From the NCBI GenBank assembly GCA_947034885.2, contig OX344758.2, positions 21,045,067 through 21,109,066 on the forward strand: a stretch of DNA of 64,000 nucleotides, written 5' to 3'. Every line of letters begins with the position of its first letter. Position 1 is the first letter of the stretch. Below are positions 23,006-34,379 of the stretch, piece by piece. Source of the DNA: Thuidium tamariscinum. Taxonomy: Eukaryota; Streptophyta; Bryopsida; Hypnales; Thuidiaceae. Under the pieces are notes generated by a model, which saw only the letters and a program-made list of their open reading frames with translations, was not told the origin of the DNA and searched no databases. The position numbers were made by a program, and so were the translations under genes.

Positions 23006-23536
23006 CCTATCTTTAATCAAAGTTTTAAATAACCAAGATGAAAATTGAGGCTATAGGAGCCTACCCAAAATCCATATTGTTCCTCAAAGGGAAAATGGGA
23101 CTTGAAGATTTAATACATCAATTCCTTCTTTGGATTCTAAAAACAGTCTAAACCTCACTTTCTAAAAAATTAAAAAAAATTAAATTATAAAATTATTTTC
23201 TTATAATTTTTGGAATTAAATTTTAGTGAATTTATAAATATTTCACGATGATTTTCTTTTCACAAAATCATCATGGTCATATATGGTATTTAAAACTTCT
23301 ACAAAGTGGATTCAAGTTCTACATTTTGATGATGTAATTTTCAATCCAAACATCAATATTACACTAATTAAAAGTCTATAAACTAAATTCAACAAATAAT
23401 AATATTCTTTGAATTTTAAAGTTGAAATATTCATGAGTTAGCAATAAAAGAAAATTTTATTCATCCCATAGACCTTACAAATGGTATAGAATTTGAAACC
23501 TTTTGTATGTGTTCCAGGTGAAAATAAAATAAAATC

Positions 23537-23850
23537 ATAAGAGGATTTTCAGCTGGTTTACAAGATTGCAAGTTCCCAAATGATGGGAACAATGGGAACG
23601 CAGTGTTGATGTAATTGAGTGACTACCATGTTAGAAAATACTAATTAATTAATTAATTAATATTTTTATTAAAAAAATTGAATTTAAAAAAAATCATTTT
23701 TTAAAAACCTTCCTGAATTTTTTTGAAAAAAACAATTTTTTTTTTCAAAATTCAAAAATTCAAACCAACAGGGGGCTGGTCTGCTACAGTGGGAACAGTT
23801 TCTAGGAACACCCCTGAAACAATCTTCTTGGGGGTTAGAAATCCTCTTAT
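23537..23850. mobile_element. MITE W1, 314 bp
   Basis: Ends ATAAGAGGATTT and AAATCCTCTTAT are perfect 12-bp inverted repeats. Homologous throughout to W2 (54435-54771), sharing internal landmarks such as AAGATTGCAAGTTCCCAAA and CCAACAGGGGGCTGGTCTG. No certain TSD; superfamily unassigned. Confidence 0.7.
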
Positions 23851-24458
23851 GCTTATAATTATGATTACTAACTCTGTAAAATATTTCCATCCCAAAATCT
23901 TCATCCAAATATGGTTGTTTTCTACTATTTTTTAACTCAACATGTAAAATTTTTAGGGATTTTCAAACATAAAACAACACTTACTTTGATTATATTGAAT
24001 TTAACTTAAAATTTTTATATGCACTAGAAGATAGAAGGTGCCATAATTGTATGAGAATTAAGATAACCAAGGATGTTTGTAACACCTACCTGTAAACTGT
24101 GACACTTTAGAAACTTGTAAAATGAATAAATCTATTGCAATTGGGAATATATATGTTTTCAAAATCACATATCAATAAGTTGTTAGCTTTTACATGAAGA
24201 ATATACAAGCTTTTGCAATCAAATCCACATGATCCATTTGTAGTAGATTTGGATTTGTTTTGTTTTGCCAACAAGGATATTTGATAGTCTCACTATTTTG
24301 CTAATGTCAATTGTCTTCACAATTTAATCCTTAAATCCCAAAGGAAAGGATTATAATATTTTGAGGCCCAAAACTATTTCAATATATTCATATCCAAAGA
24401 AGGGCTAAAATCTTTGTCTATATTTTTTCTTTAACATATTTAAATGTAGAATCCTATA

Positions 24459-24670
24459 CACTACAAGAGAAAGGGGTGTTTTAAGTATAGTCCTAGAGAT
24501 AACATTTTAAGTAATGTCCTTTTTAGGAGGTTTTAAGTAAGAAATAAGTGTCTTTCTAATAAAATTTTACTAGAAAGACACTTATTTCTTACTTAAAACC
24601 TCCTAAAAAGGACATTACTTAAAATGTTATCTCTAGGACTATACTTAAAACACCCCTTTCTCTTGTAGTG
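24459..24670. mobile_element. CACTA hairpin MITE, 212 bp, near-perfect palindrome
   Basis: Ends CACTACAAGAGAAAGGGGTG and its exact inverse; TSD ATA at 24456-24458 and 24671-24673. Both arms (about 100 bp) match almost perfectly over the whole element, so it is young or recently homogenised. Confidence 0.88.
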
Positions 24671-24673
24671 ATA

Positions 24674-27180
24674 TTTAAGTTGCTAAAATACATCCTCTAA
24701 AATTCCAAACTATTTTAAAACCTTACAAAATAACTTCAAGACTATAATGCTTGAATTTCATAAAGAAGTATTTTCAACTCTTCCCAACTAGTGAGGTTTC
24801 ATTCTTCAAACTTTTTACCCCAAAATGTGTAAGTCCTACAACTTGCACAACTCTCCATAATGTCACTAATATGTTGAAGAAATAAGTTGAAAATACATAC
24901 AAAAAGTCAAAGCAAAATATTTAATATAATTCAAGCTTGAGAAAAATGGTAAGAAGAAAGAAGTGAAATATGATTAAAAATGTACTTAATTGTTTAGAAT
25001 TTATTTATTGAATTGATAAAAATTCCAATCCTAATAGTTTTGTGTTGTAATAAATAAGCTAAGTCCTATATTTGTGTGTTTCTTCAAATATTAAAATTGA
25101 ATTTTGAAAACAACTTCAAAGTTTACATTGTTTGAATAGAGATTCCTTAGCTAGATACTAACTCAAATTTTTCATATCTTTTATCTTGTTAATTAGAAGA
25201 AGTTGATTCAAATCTTTTCACTTATATATGAGTCTAAACAGATCAATTCATTACTCTTTTATAGAGTGATTTCTTCTAGATTATCTCCTAAAGGATCAAG
25301 GTGCATTTTTTGGTAACTTAAAATTTTTGGGCATGTACGTGTGACTAGAGATTTTATTATTTTTCTTTGAAATTTCCAGATGAATGTAAGAAACACTCAT
25401 ACTATTATGCGTCACAGAACATGTGTTGATCTATTTTTTGGCCATAATTGTTGTATTTTGACTCTAAAAGTCTAAATGACTCAAGATTTATAGACAAGGT
25501 ACTCATGACTATTATACATCTTATCTAATTTCTTTATTAGTTTTAAAAAAATGTTATTTATTCAAAAATAGACCCCAATTGAATGTCAAATTTGTGAATT
25601 TGGAGTGTTTTAGTACCATTTAGAAAAATGAATTTTGAGCTGAAATTTGGAGGAGGTGGTCTTCGAGTAGACTTGTAGCTAATGGCTAAAGGAGTTTTTA
25701 AAATAATTATTTTATGTGGTATAGAAGTCTACAAAGTGAGCCTCCTTCTGCAAGCATTTTGAAAATTGTAAAAAATGATTTTGGTGAATTCTATGGTGAA
25801 TGACCATCTCTATAGGGTTATTGCAAATGGAAAATTTATACTTTATTTTTTTAATTTCTATTTTTTCCTAAATGAAATATCAAAGTATTTTCTTGAGGTT
25901 TGGCACTTTTCAAGTTTTCTACTTAGAGATTTCTTTAACAAATTTTCTCTAGTGATTTTCTTCATCTTAAAGGTGTATACATTATTCATATTTTTAAAAA
26001 TTTTAAAAATTTAATGTACTCCCAAAAAAATCATGCAAGTGCAACAAATAGTAAAAGTGTTTTTTGCATTCTCCCTTCCTTACAACATGTTGGGCCTTAA
26101 ATGTTGGGAGATTTTATATATCTTTTTATGAGTAAGTCTTTTGAACTTGAAATTTGAAAAACATATTATCACCATAGAAATGATTTCATAGGAAAAAAAT
26201 TCATGGTAAGAAACCAATTTTTCAACCCTTAGAAGGGTATCAAAGTTGGCAATTGTGAAAGTTTTATCAAAACTACCGATGTTGGTAGATTTCAAATATA
26301 TTTTTTTTGTATTAATCTTCTAACCATGAAATTTTTCACATATATTACAAACATAAAGGTTATTTCATGCTAAAATTTTTATGGCGAACAAGAAAAAATT
26401 CAATCCTTAAAAGGGTGTCAAAGTTGGTAGTAGTGAAATTTTTTGATAGCTATATATGTTAGTAGACTTTGAATATCATTTTTTGTATAAACCTTTTGGC
26501 CTTGAAATTTGGCACATATGCTAGCAACTTAGAGATGATCTTGTAAATTTTTTTTATGGTAAAATATCAAATTTTTAGTTCTCGAGAGGTTGTCAAAGTC
26601 GGTACCATTGAAATTTCTTTTACTATATATTTGAATACGCCATTTTGATTGGTATCCTACTGTATAGATTGAAATCCAAATTTATATTTTATAACAACTT
26701 GGATGAAAGTCACCCTAATTTTTAGACATACTTTATTAAGTTGTGATCCTATTCAAGGCTTGGATTTGGTGTTAGTAGAACACAAATTCTCTAAAATTAC
26801 AAATGTGGAAGTACGTCAAGCGATTGACTTGGATTGACTCTAGTTTAAACTTGGAATTGCAAAAATGAGTTTATAATTAAAGAATACAAAAATTCCAAAA
26901 AACGATCATGTCAAGAGAACTTGATTTTAGATCCTTTTCAACAAAATTTACTCAAAAATTGACAATATTTTGATTGTAATTGTATTTAGAATTGTACCCT
27001 TCTAAAATTTATAGGAAAATATTGGTGATAGCATTGGTGAATCTAATTGTATGGATAGAATCTAAAACCTAAACTCTACAACTTTGCTTTGTATCTCAAT
27101 TCCAACATTTTCTTCCAAGTAGTGTTTTTTGATGATTTTTTTGAAATCATCAATTCTAGAGATTAGTCCGGAGGCTTAGA
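24674..27180. other. AT-rich intergenic DNA upstream of kinase copy 3
   Basis: Contains the ~175-bp tandem repeat listed below. No gene recognised; the open frame at 25775-26014 is low-complexity Phe/Leu/Ile-rich. Confidence 0.4.
26121..26641. repeat. Degenerate ~175-bp tandem repeat, three units
   Basis: Units at about 26121-26300, 26301-26477 and 26478-26641. Each repeats, in order, a T-rich start, a (C)CTTGAAATTTG-like segment, an ATGGTAA/ATGGCGAA segment, (G)GGTGTCAAAGTTGGTA and TAGTAGACTTTGAATAT. Units are clearly diverged from each other. Confidence 0.65.
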
Positions 27181-27185
27181 GGTTA

Positions 27186-27466
27186 AGTTTTCATTACAAA
27201 CAATAGATGAAGTAATTGGATTGATATCTCTCTAGGATAAAAGCATGATGGATTTTGTGAGAGGAGTTGTGACACTGCAAACTTAGTACGTAGTATAATA
27301 TAATATAATAGGCGTGTTGCGGTATTGTGTGCGTCAGACCCCGAACTCTCCTGCTCCTGGGCTGTCCAATAAGTTACAGGGAGGACGGGAGCGGTGCAGT
27401 TGTGCTTTCGGAAAGTGTAGGCAAGACGGGAGCGATCGAGCTGCTGGGTTTCATTTCATTGTCTCG
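27186..27466 (+). promoter_or_regulatory. Promoter-proximal and leader region of kinase copy 3
   Basis: Conserved with copy 2 (14521-14702 plus 15925-16412) but without the transposon found there. A TATAATATAATATAATAG run at about 27295-27312 is a possible TATA element. The exon part ends at CTCG before the GTAAGG donor at 27467. Confidence 0.4.
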
Positions 27467-27776
27467 GTAAGGAGAATTTGCAAATTCAAATCATTTGTCG
27501 TCCCTGGCTAGTTTTGTTCGTTCTGTCGAAATATATGGTCCTGGTGAAATGGTGCAGCTAGGAGAATGTTTTTCAATGCGAAGAAGAATTGAACTACTCT
27601 CTGTTGTTTGTGAGAAATCGATGGCTGAAGTTCTAGTGAAGATAGTATCAGTAGGCAGATATGATAATCAGTTGTTTTCTCGAGGTTTAGTGCTATAGAT
27701 GGGTTGGAATTGAGGGTTCTTCGACGGGTGTTATTGCATATTGGGAGCTTGTTTATCGTCAAGATCTCTTGTGTAG
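27467..27776 (+). other. Predicted 5'-UTR intron of kinase copy 3
   Basis: Donor GTAAGG at 27467, acceptor GTGTAG ending at 27776, 7 bases before the ATG; same structure as copy 2. Inferred, not proved. Confidence 0.45.
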
Positions 27777-27783
27777 AAATAAG

Positions 27784-29847
27784 ATGGGCACCTCTTGGTC
27801 GAAGCGATTGAAGCCGTACTCCAACTCGGAAGTGGTCGAAGTGAACTTAAGAATCTTTGAGGAGCTCAAGGCGAACCCTAAGTTTTCGGAGTTTTTCAGT
27901 TTCACTTTTCCTGATATGAAAGTTGGAAGGAAGATTGCGTCAGGAGGGCATGATATTTCTGAAGAGATTTTTGAAGGTGAGTTCACCTTGATGCAGAGGA
28001 AGGTCCCGTGTGCGTTAAAGATATTCAAGCGTGGGTTACGGTTTGATCACAGTAAACATTTCCCAGACGGCATGCTGACAGGCGGGAGTGCAGTCTTCCC
28101 CGGGTTTTCCAGTGGGGCAAGTTTGGTATTGGGTGGGCTGATTTTGGAGGATGGAATATATGCTGGGAGTTTCGCCTTTGTGTTGAGGAGAGTGTGGGGC
28201 AATTTGAGGACCCTAATTGAGCTCAGAATGAGTAAACTCAAATCCTTGAAACGACCTCCCTTCAGCGATAGGCGAGCTAAGGAACTAATGCTGGAGATTG
28301 CCATTGTTATGCAACAATTACACAGTCATGGTATACTCCACAGGTTCTTGCACTCAAGAAATGTAATGGTCTTTACCAGTACTTCACCTTTCTTGCTAGC
28401 CGATGATATTGAGGATGATGCTTTCCATGTCAACGTGTTTGGTTTTGAGGATACGGTTGGACTTATTGGTGGGTACCCTTCGAGGCCTCCCGAAATCCAT
28501 CAGCAAATGCAGGAACTCAAAATGCAGAATCGCAACCTTGATGGCGTTGTGTACACCAACAAATCAGATGTGTATTCGTATGCCTTGACATGTTCTGAAA
28601 TTCTCACTGGAAACAGACCATATGGAGATCCCAAATTTAGCGAAGTGGATGTCGTCTATAATGGATCATTCAGACCTAGCCTGCCTAAATGCATGGATCA
28701 GTGGCTCCGAGATTTGATCGAAAAGTGCTGGCACCAAGATCCTTCACAGAGACCTGAATTTGAAGAGGTAGTGCACATATTTAAATCCAAGGTATCGGAC
28801 ACCACAACCCATGCCGTTGAGCAAGAAGTGGAAGCTTCAAAATCCCATTGGAGTGAGATCTGTAATTCTCATGGTCAGGATGATCTTGTAAAGGAAACAA
28901 ACCAGCAAATCTTTGAAAATCTCAAACAACATCCAGAGTTCTCAAACTTCTTCAGTTACACGTTCCGTAACTTGAAACCAGGACGAAAAATTGCTGAAGG
29001 AGCACAAGGAAAGATATTCGAAGCCGAGTTCGAAAAGGAGAACGGTATCAAAGTCCCTTGTGTGGTGAAGTTGTTTAAACACATGTCTTTACGAGACATG
29101 GTGCGACAGTGGCCGCCCGGCATGTTGCGAAGCGGTGATTCTCCAGGTCATCTGAGGTTTGGATTTATGGGCCTCCTTCGCGGAGCCACGAGGACCTGTG
29201 AAGTGTTGGGTGCAATGGTGGATGAAAACGACGATTTTGCTTTCATATTCAATCGAGAAGGGGGCGATCTGCGACGCTTGATAGAGCATCGAATGAGGCA
29301 GCCCAGCACCCACGGGAGACCTTTCAAGCCCGAGTTTGCTAAGAGAGTCATGTACGAGATCGCTTTGGGCATGCAACACTTGCATGATCGTGGCATCCTC
29401 CATCGAGATTTGAAAGCCGCTAATGTGCTTGTGACGAATGTGTTCGGTGAGTTTCCTAGTGATGCCAACGATGAGCTGATCGATTTCAAGGTTGCTGATT
29501 TTGAATGCTCCATGTTGGTGGAGGGTACTCGTTTTTGGAGAGCGCCTGAGATTCTGAAGCAAATCAAATCTCAAGCGGTGCGTACATACACATGTGAGTC
29601 CGATGTGTATAGCTATGGGATGACCTGTTATGAGGTACTGACATGGGGCATTCCCTTGGAGCATCTCGCAAGAAATGATTATGCAGCTGTATGTGTGAGG
29701 GGAGAAAGGCCTGCATTGCCTGACGGTATTGATGGTTGGCTCAAGCGTTTGATTGAACAATGCTGGCACTCGAAACCTTCAAAGAGACCGGAGTTCAAAG
29801 AGATAGTAGAAAAATTTGAGAAGTACTGTCCGAAGTTCCGAAATTAA
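27784..29847 (+). CDS. Tandem pseudokinase-kinase protein, copy 3 (intact, 687 aa)
   Basis: Single-exon CDS. I start at ATG 27784 (MGTSWS) because copy 2 has the same start; the in-frame ATG 15 bases upstream lies in the predicted leader intron. Module 1, about residues 20-335: pre-kinase motif NLRIFEELKANPKFSEFF (21-38), Lys79 in CALK, HRF (186-188) replacing HRD, Asn193, GFE (220-222) replacing DFG, PPE replacing APE, so a pseudokinase. Module 2, about residues 373-683: pre-kinase motif NQQIFENLKQHPEFSNFF (373-390), Lys429, HRD (540-542), Asn547, DFE (572-574), APE (587-589). The catalytic Lys/Asp/Asn are present but the DFG Gly is Glu, so activity is uncertain. Gly2 with Ser6 fits N-myristoylation, so membrane attachment is possible. 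The layout matches plant tandem kinase proteins; some of these are immune proteins. Assignment to that class rests on architecture only. Nearest kinase type appears to be TKL-like. Confidence 0.9.
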   Translation: MGTSWSKRLKPYSNSEVVEVNLRIFEELKANPKFSEFFSFTFPDMKVGRKIASGGHDISEEIFEGEFTLMQRKVPCALKIFKRGLRFDHSKHFPDGMLTGGSAVFPGFSSGASLVLGGLILEDGIYAGSFAFVLRRVWGNLRTLIELRMSKLKSLKRPPFSDRRAKELMLEIAIVMQQLHSHGILHRFLHSRNVMVFTSTSPFLLADDIEDDAFHVNVFGFEDTVGLIGGYPSRPPEIHQQMQELKMQNRNLDGVVYTNKSDVYSYALTCSEILTGNRPYGDPKFSEVDVVYNGSFRPSLPKCMDQWLRDLIEKCWHQDPSQRPEFEEVVHIFKSKVSDTTTHAVEQEVEASKSHWSEICNSHGQDDLVKETNQQIFENLKQHPEFSNFFSYTFRNLKPGRKIAEGAQGKIFEAEFEKENGIKVPCVVKLFKHMSLRDMVRQWPPGMLRSGDSPGHLRFGFMGLLRGATRTCEVLGAMVDENDDFAFIFNREGGDLRRLIEHRMRQPSTHGRPFKPEFAKRVMYEIALGMQHLHDRGILHRDLKAANVLVTNVFGEFPSDANDELIDFKVADFECSMLVEGTRFWRAPEILKQIKSQAVRTYTCESDVYSYGMTCYEVLTWGIPLEHLARNDYAAVCVRGERPALPDGIDGWLKRLIEQCWHSKPSKRPEFKEIVEKFEKYCPKFRN

Positions 29848-30956
29848 AGAGTATTGTGAATAGATATTGGTGGCATATGCAAGTACTTTAGTGGTGAGGA
29901 TGGACCTCGCCCTCCAGGGAGTTTTAGGTGAAAACCTTTGCATCCGTTCCTAAGGTTACGATACAAGTAATCTCTGTCTGTTTCCTAAATCTATTGATCT
30001 GCATCGAAATTGACCAGTTCAAGAATTAAGATTGACCAGGTCGATTTGACGGTCACCCAATCCTGTTCCGTGAATTGGATGAGGAGGTTCTCAAGGGTTG
30101 GACATCCTTAAAATTCAGTAAGTGCTCTTGTTGATATTTTGTACATATTGTAGAAATATATGCATATAGCGTTGAACACTTGATTATTCTTTTGCAGCCT
30201 GTGTAAGTTAGTTAGCTAGTGGTGTGGTTTTTCCGTCTTAGTTGTATAACCACCCTCTTTGGACTGATACCACAGATTTACCAGATAATTTGTGCTACCT
30301 TTCTCAGCTGCTTTGGTGACTGGGTGGCGTGGCGTGGCGTCATCAGCTCAAAGGTTGTTGTCAGTTGTTATGTGGTTTTACAGTACAGTACAATTCTTCT
30401 CCCACTGTGCACTTGATTTTGCTTCAAGGATGTATGCATTTGAAGGGGCTCCAGTGTCCGCATGAAATCAACCGAAGGCTGGTAGCCAATGGCCGTTTGG
30501 ACTTAATTTGTGCTGCACTGTTCGCAGTCTCTCTGAGACAGATTAATTGAGCACTGATCGAATTTTCCTACGCTTCGGGCTGTTTTGCTTTGCAATCGGA
30601 AGTTCTTATAGATCATGAGGTTTGTTAGAATGCGAGCATGATGTACTGTACTGTACATGAAGGATGGAACGGCGATTGTTTTGTTGTGTTCTGGATTCGG
30701 TTTTCCCTCTCATGTGCTGGGGGAAATACTTAGTGCTGCAATTAAGGTCTGCACATCTAATATTGCCTCCAACCCAATTCCGACTCCTACTGATGGGCCC
30801 AATTGTGCCCTCCTGCAGGTTGGTGTGATTAAAAATAGTAAAGGGTTGCATTGTGACTTTTTCAATGTGGTACAGTATTGGGTTTGCAAGGGTTGGAATT
30901 GGGATGAAAAGTTAGGGTTTTAAAACTTTAAGGACCACCATCATGCAGTGTGAATA
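29848..30956. other. Downstream flank of kinase copy 3
   Basis: Paralogous to the flanks of copies 1 and 2 up to about 30250 (3' hairpin at 30007-30047; GTGGTTTTTCCGTCTT near 30226), then unique. The GC content stays moderate to about 30930, with overlapping short frames (30219, 30329, 30657) that show no recognisable protein. Confidence 0.55.
30007..30047 (+). promoter_or_regulatory. Conserved 3' hairpin after kinase copy 3
   Basis: Arms AAATTGACC and GGTCGATTT; the one substitution relative to copies 1 and 2 preserves pairing as G-U in RNA. Confidence 0.35.
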
Positions 30957-33900
30957 CATAGCAAAAGGTTCATTTAGTATACCACAATTTGAATGTTTTT
31001 GGATTAATATAGCAATTGTGTAAGTAGTGTAAAGAACCACTTTGGAGTCCAAATGGACAAATTCAAATAGTCCCTTCTAGGGACAAAAATAGGAAGCTAT
31101 ATGTTTTTGCTTTCACCACCTATAATGTATCTTTCTTTTATTAAAAATGAAGTGGACTAAAATACATTTTAAAACCTCCCTTTGATTTCCCATTTCATTG
31201 CAAAAATAAACTCTTGAATCCAATTAGTGTAAGTTTATGCAACAATTTAGAGGAAGATAATGAGTCATCTTACCTTATATACAAAAGACATTGGTTGTCG
31301 ATAGGTGGAGACATATAACCAACCTTCTATAAGTGTTAAAAATTTGTATGTATTGTGGAGACTTGCACACACTCTTCCAAAATAGTCCATATCCTCTTTG
31401 TATTCAAGTGTTGAAAGTTATAAAATATTTAGCTCCCACTTCATTGTTTTGACTTTGATAAGTGATAAAATTGAAAAAAGTTGTCATGATCAAAGTAAGA
31501 AAAAAGTGGAATTAAATTGTGATAAAATTGAAAATAGATGAAAAGTGTTGTGGGATTTAAAGATACTGAGATTGCAAGTTATTGAAACTTTGAAGAGATT
31601 TTGGGAGCAGGACCTAACAAAGCCACATGATTTAATAAGAATGTCCATAATGATGGTGTAGAAAATAATCATATCAACTACTATAGATTATTTTTATGAA
31701 CCAACTTAGATGAATGGTAACTCCATTTATTAGTACTTTCAACATTTATATTGATAAATATTATGTATACATAAAACCTCTCTTAGTGTATGGTTTGAGA
31801 CTATGCACTTACTAAGAGGAATTTATGCATTTGGGGAGGCCACATTTATTTATGTTAGCTTTCCATCCTAAATCACATGTACATCTATCTGCTGCTATGT
31901 GCATAATATGCAATAAAAAGGGATGTGCTAAAAGAAGATCTACCTACATTTAATCTTGAAGCTTTGTAAATGTTATTTGTATATGGTGGTTTTTCAAAAT
32001 CTCTTATAGACTTCAAAAATTGCCTAAACTAATTTGAAATAAGATTTTTCTAATAAATTTTGGATAAGTTGATGAACAAGTATTATACGCTTGTGTAAAT
32101 AATTTTTTTCAGATTTTAAAAATATTTCTTGACTTTTTAATAGTGTAATCAAAATCACTAGAGAAAAAAGCTTTTGATTCAATAAAGATTCAATTTTTTT
32201 TCAATAAGTAGAATGAAAAAAAGTTTCACAAGCTTTTGGTGAAAATTCTATTAATTTTTAAACTTTTATTAAACTAAAATATTGTAACTAAATTATGACT
32301 TTAAATTCTAATTTCTTTAAAAGTGACTCTAGAAATCTCCAAAAATTTTAATTTTTTAAAAGTATATAGGATGCTTATTTATTGTTTTTGTCAATTTCTT
32401 TAAAAGATTTTTGGAGCAAAATACGAAAAGCTTAAGAACTTAGAGTCACTATCTATGGTGTTTACAAACTACGTCTTTTCTCCCCCCCTTTGCAAAGTAT
32501 GAAAAGATTTTGGTGTCCGTTGATGTTACCATCCATGGTGCATTCAAACCCTCTTACCAATGAGAAGATTTTGGTGGGAGGATACTAATCAAAGGTTTTA
32601 CAAATATACGATTTAATGTTAAAAGGATGCACATTCATTCCTTAACATTACTTGACTATTCAAATCTTTTTTAACATCTTTCTTCCCTATTAGTACATGA
32701 TCATTGCTCTTGCTTCAATTATTGTTGTTGCTATTTAATGTAGAGTACATTTGAGTGATGAATATGTTCTTCTTTGTAATCATTAAAGAGAGTTCAAATG
32801 TCATGGCAATGATCCTCTAAACAAGCAATATTTCATTGCAAGTACTATTTGAAGTTTTTAATTTTTGAAAGCTATTTTTAATGCAACATACTATGACCTA
32901 TGATTTTTTATTTTTTCTTATTGTGCAATAAGCCAACAATACTAAGCTCTTTATGGAAGGAGACAAAGCAAACCAAAATACAAAAGGTAAGCCAAAGATG
33001 AAACATACGACCTTAAGTGTTTCACTAAGTTGTTGCTTGTAATGTTGATATCATTTTCGAAAGTAGAAAACCAACTTGATGCATGTAGAAAAAGATTTTG
33101 CACTACAATGTCATGTTAAGCAATTTGCATCACTACGTGTAGTATTTGGAGGTGAATTAGAAGATTTAGGGCTTGGCAATTTGTATGTCAATTTGTAAGC
33201 ATGTTGACTCTTTCAATTGAATTGTGGTTGAATGAAGTGCTTGTGAATTTTGAATAAGGAATTTAGTATTAAAGTATGTTTGAAATTTTGAATGTTGACA
33301 TTTTATGATAGTTGTATTATTGTCATTATTTGATTGTCTTTGTTATTCTTGTTGTTGATGCTTTTTTATTCACTTGTTTTTGTATTTATGATGCTTTCTT
33401 TGTCATTTGTAGACATTTAAGGAGCATGAAGGGACAACTAAGGAGAATGAGACATGAGATTGAAGACAAAGTTGTTGAAGAAATTAGGGTTTGACATTGA
33501 ATGTAAAAGTTTTACGTTCAATAGAAAAATGGGTACTATATCCCTTTTAAAATATGTATAAAATTCTTGCAACCACTGGAAAATTGACACATGTATCCTT
33601 TCTATAAATCATGTATGGTTTTCATTGTTTTTGACATGGTTCTTCCTAAAGATGCCTCTTACTATCTACAACATACATAAAACTTTGATAGCGTACCAGA
33701 AAGTGACATGTGTATAATATTAAATAATTAATATATTAATTTGGAAAACCCCTTGTGAGCGACTATTCACTCTAAGTACAACCCACATGTTTAAGCTTAA
33801 GAACTTAGAGTCATATATTAGTTAATAGTATTAAATCAATGAGGTTTTAGAAAATTAGAAAATTCTTATTAGAAAATCCTAAAAACATTTCTGATTTCAC

Positions 33901-34379
33901 TTTCTGAAAAGTCTTGAAAAAAGTTTAATTACATTATAAGTTCTTTAGTAATAAGTTTGATTTAACTATACAAAATTAAAAATTAAATTGAATTTTTTAA
34001 AATATAATTAAATCATAAAAGTGTATTACTTGTACTTCAACATGTTCAAAATTCGTCAAAAATATATAATTTCTCAATTAGTTACATATACTAATTTTTG
34101 AAGTATATGAATATTTCTGTGAACTATCATTAATGTTGTATAGTAAATGGATCAATTTTTGTAAGTGCCAAATGCTAACCTTTAGACTTCCAATAGAGTC
34201 CCTTTGAAGGACAAAATGGATTTCGAACATGCTTCTAAGAGAATGTTTGTATTTGTTGTGATTTTTTTAATTATTTTTTAAAGATAGTATAACACATTAG
34301 CTTTTTGTAATTATAATTTTTTTTCAATTGATGCTAAAGAACAAAAATTATGCCACAATAAGCCTAAATTTTAGTCCAA

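Larger units (their letters stand above)
22261..24455. other. AT-rich intergenic DNA
   Basis: Apart from the TA microsatellite and the MITE listed separately, no gene or structured feature was recognised. Confidence 0.4.
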
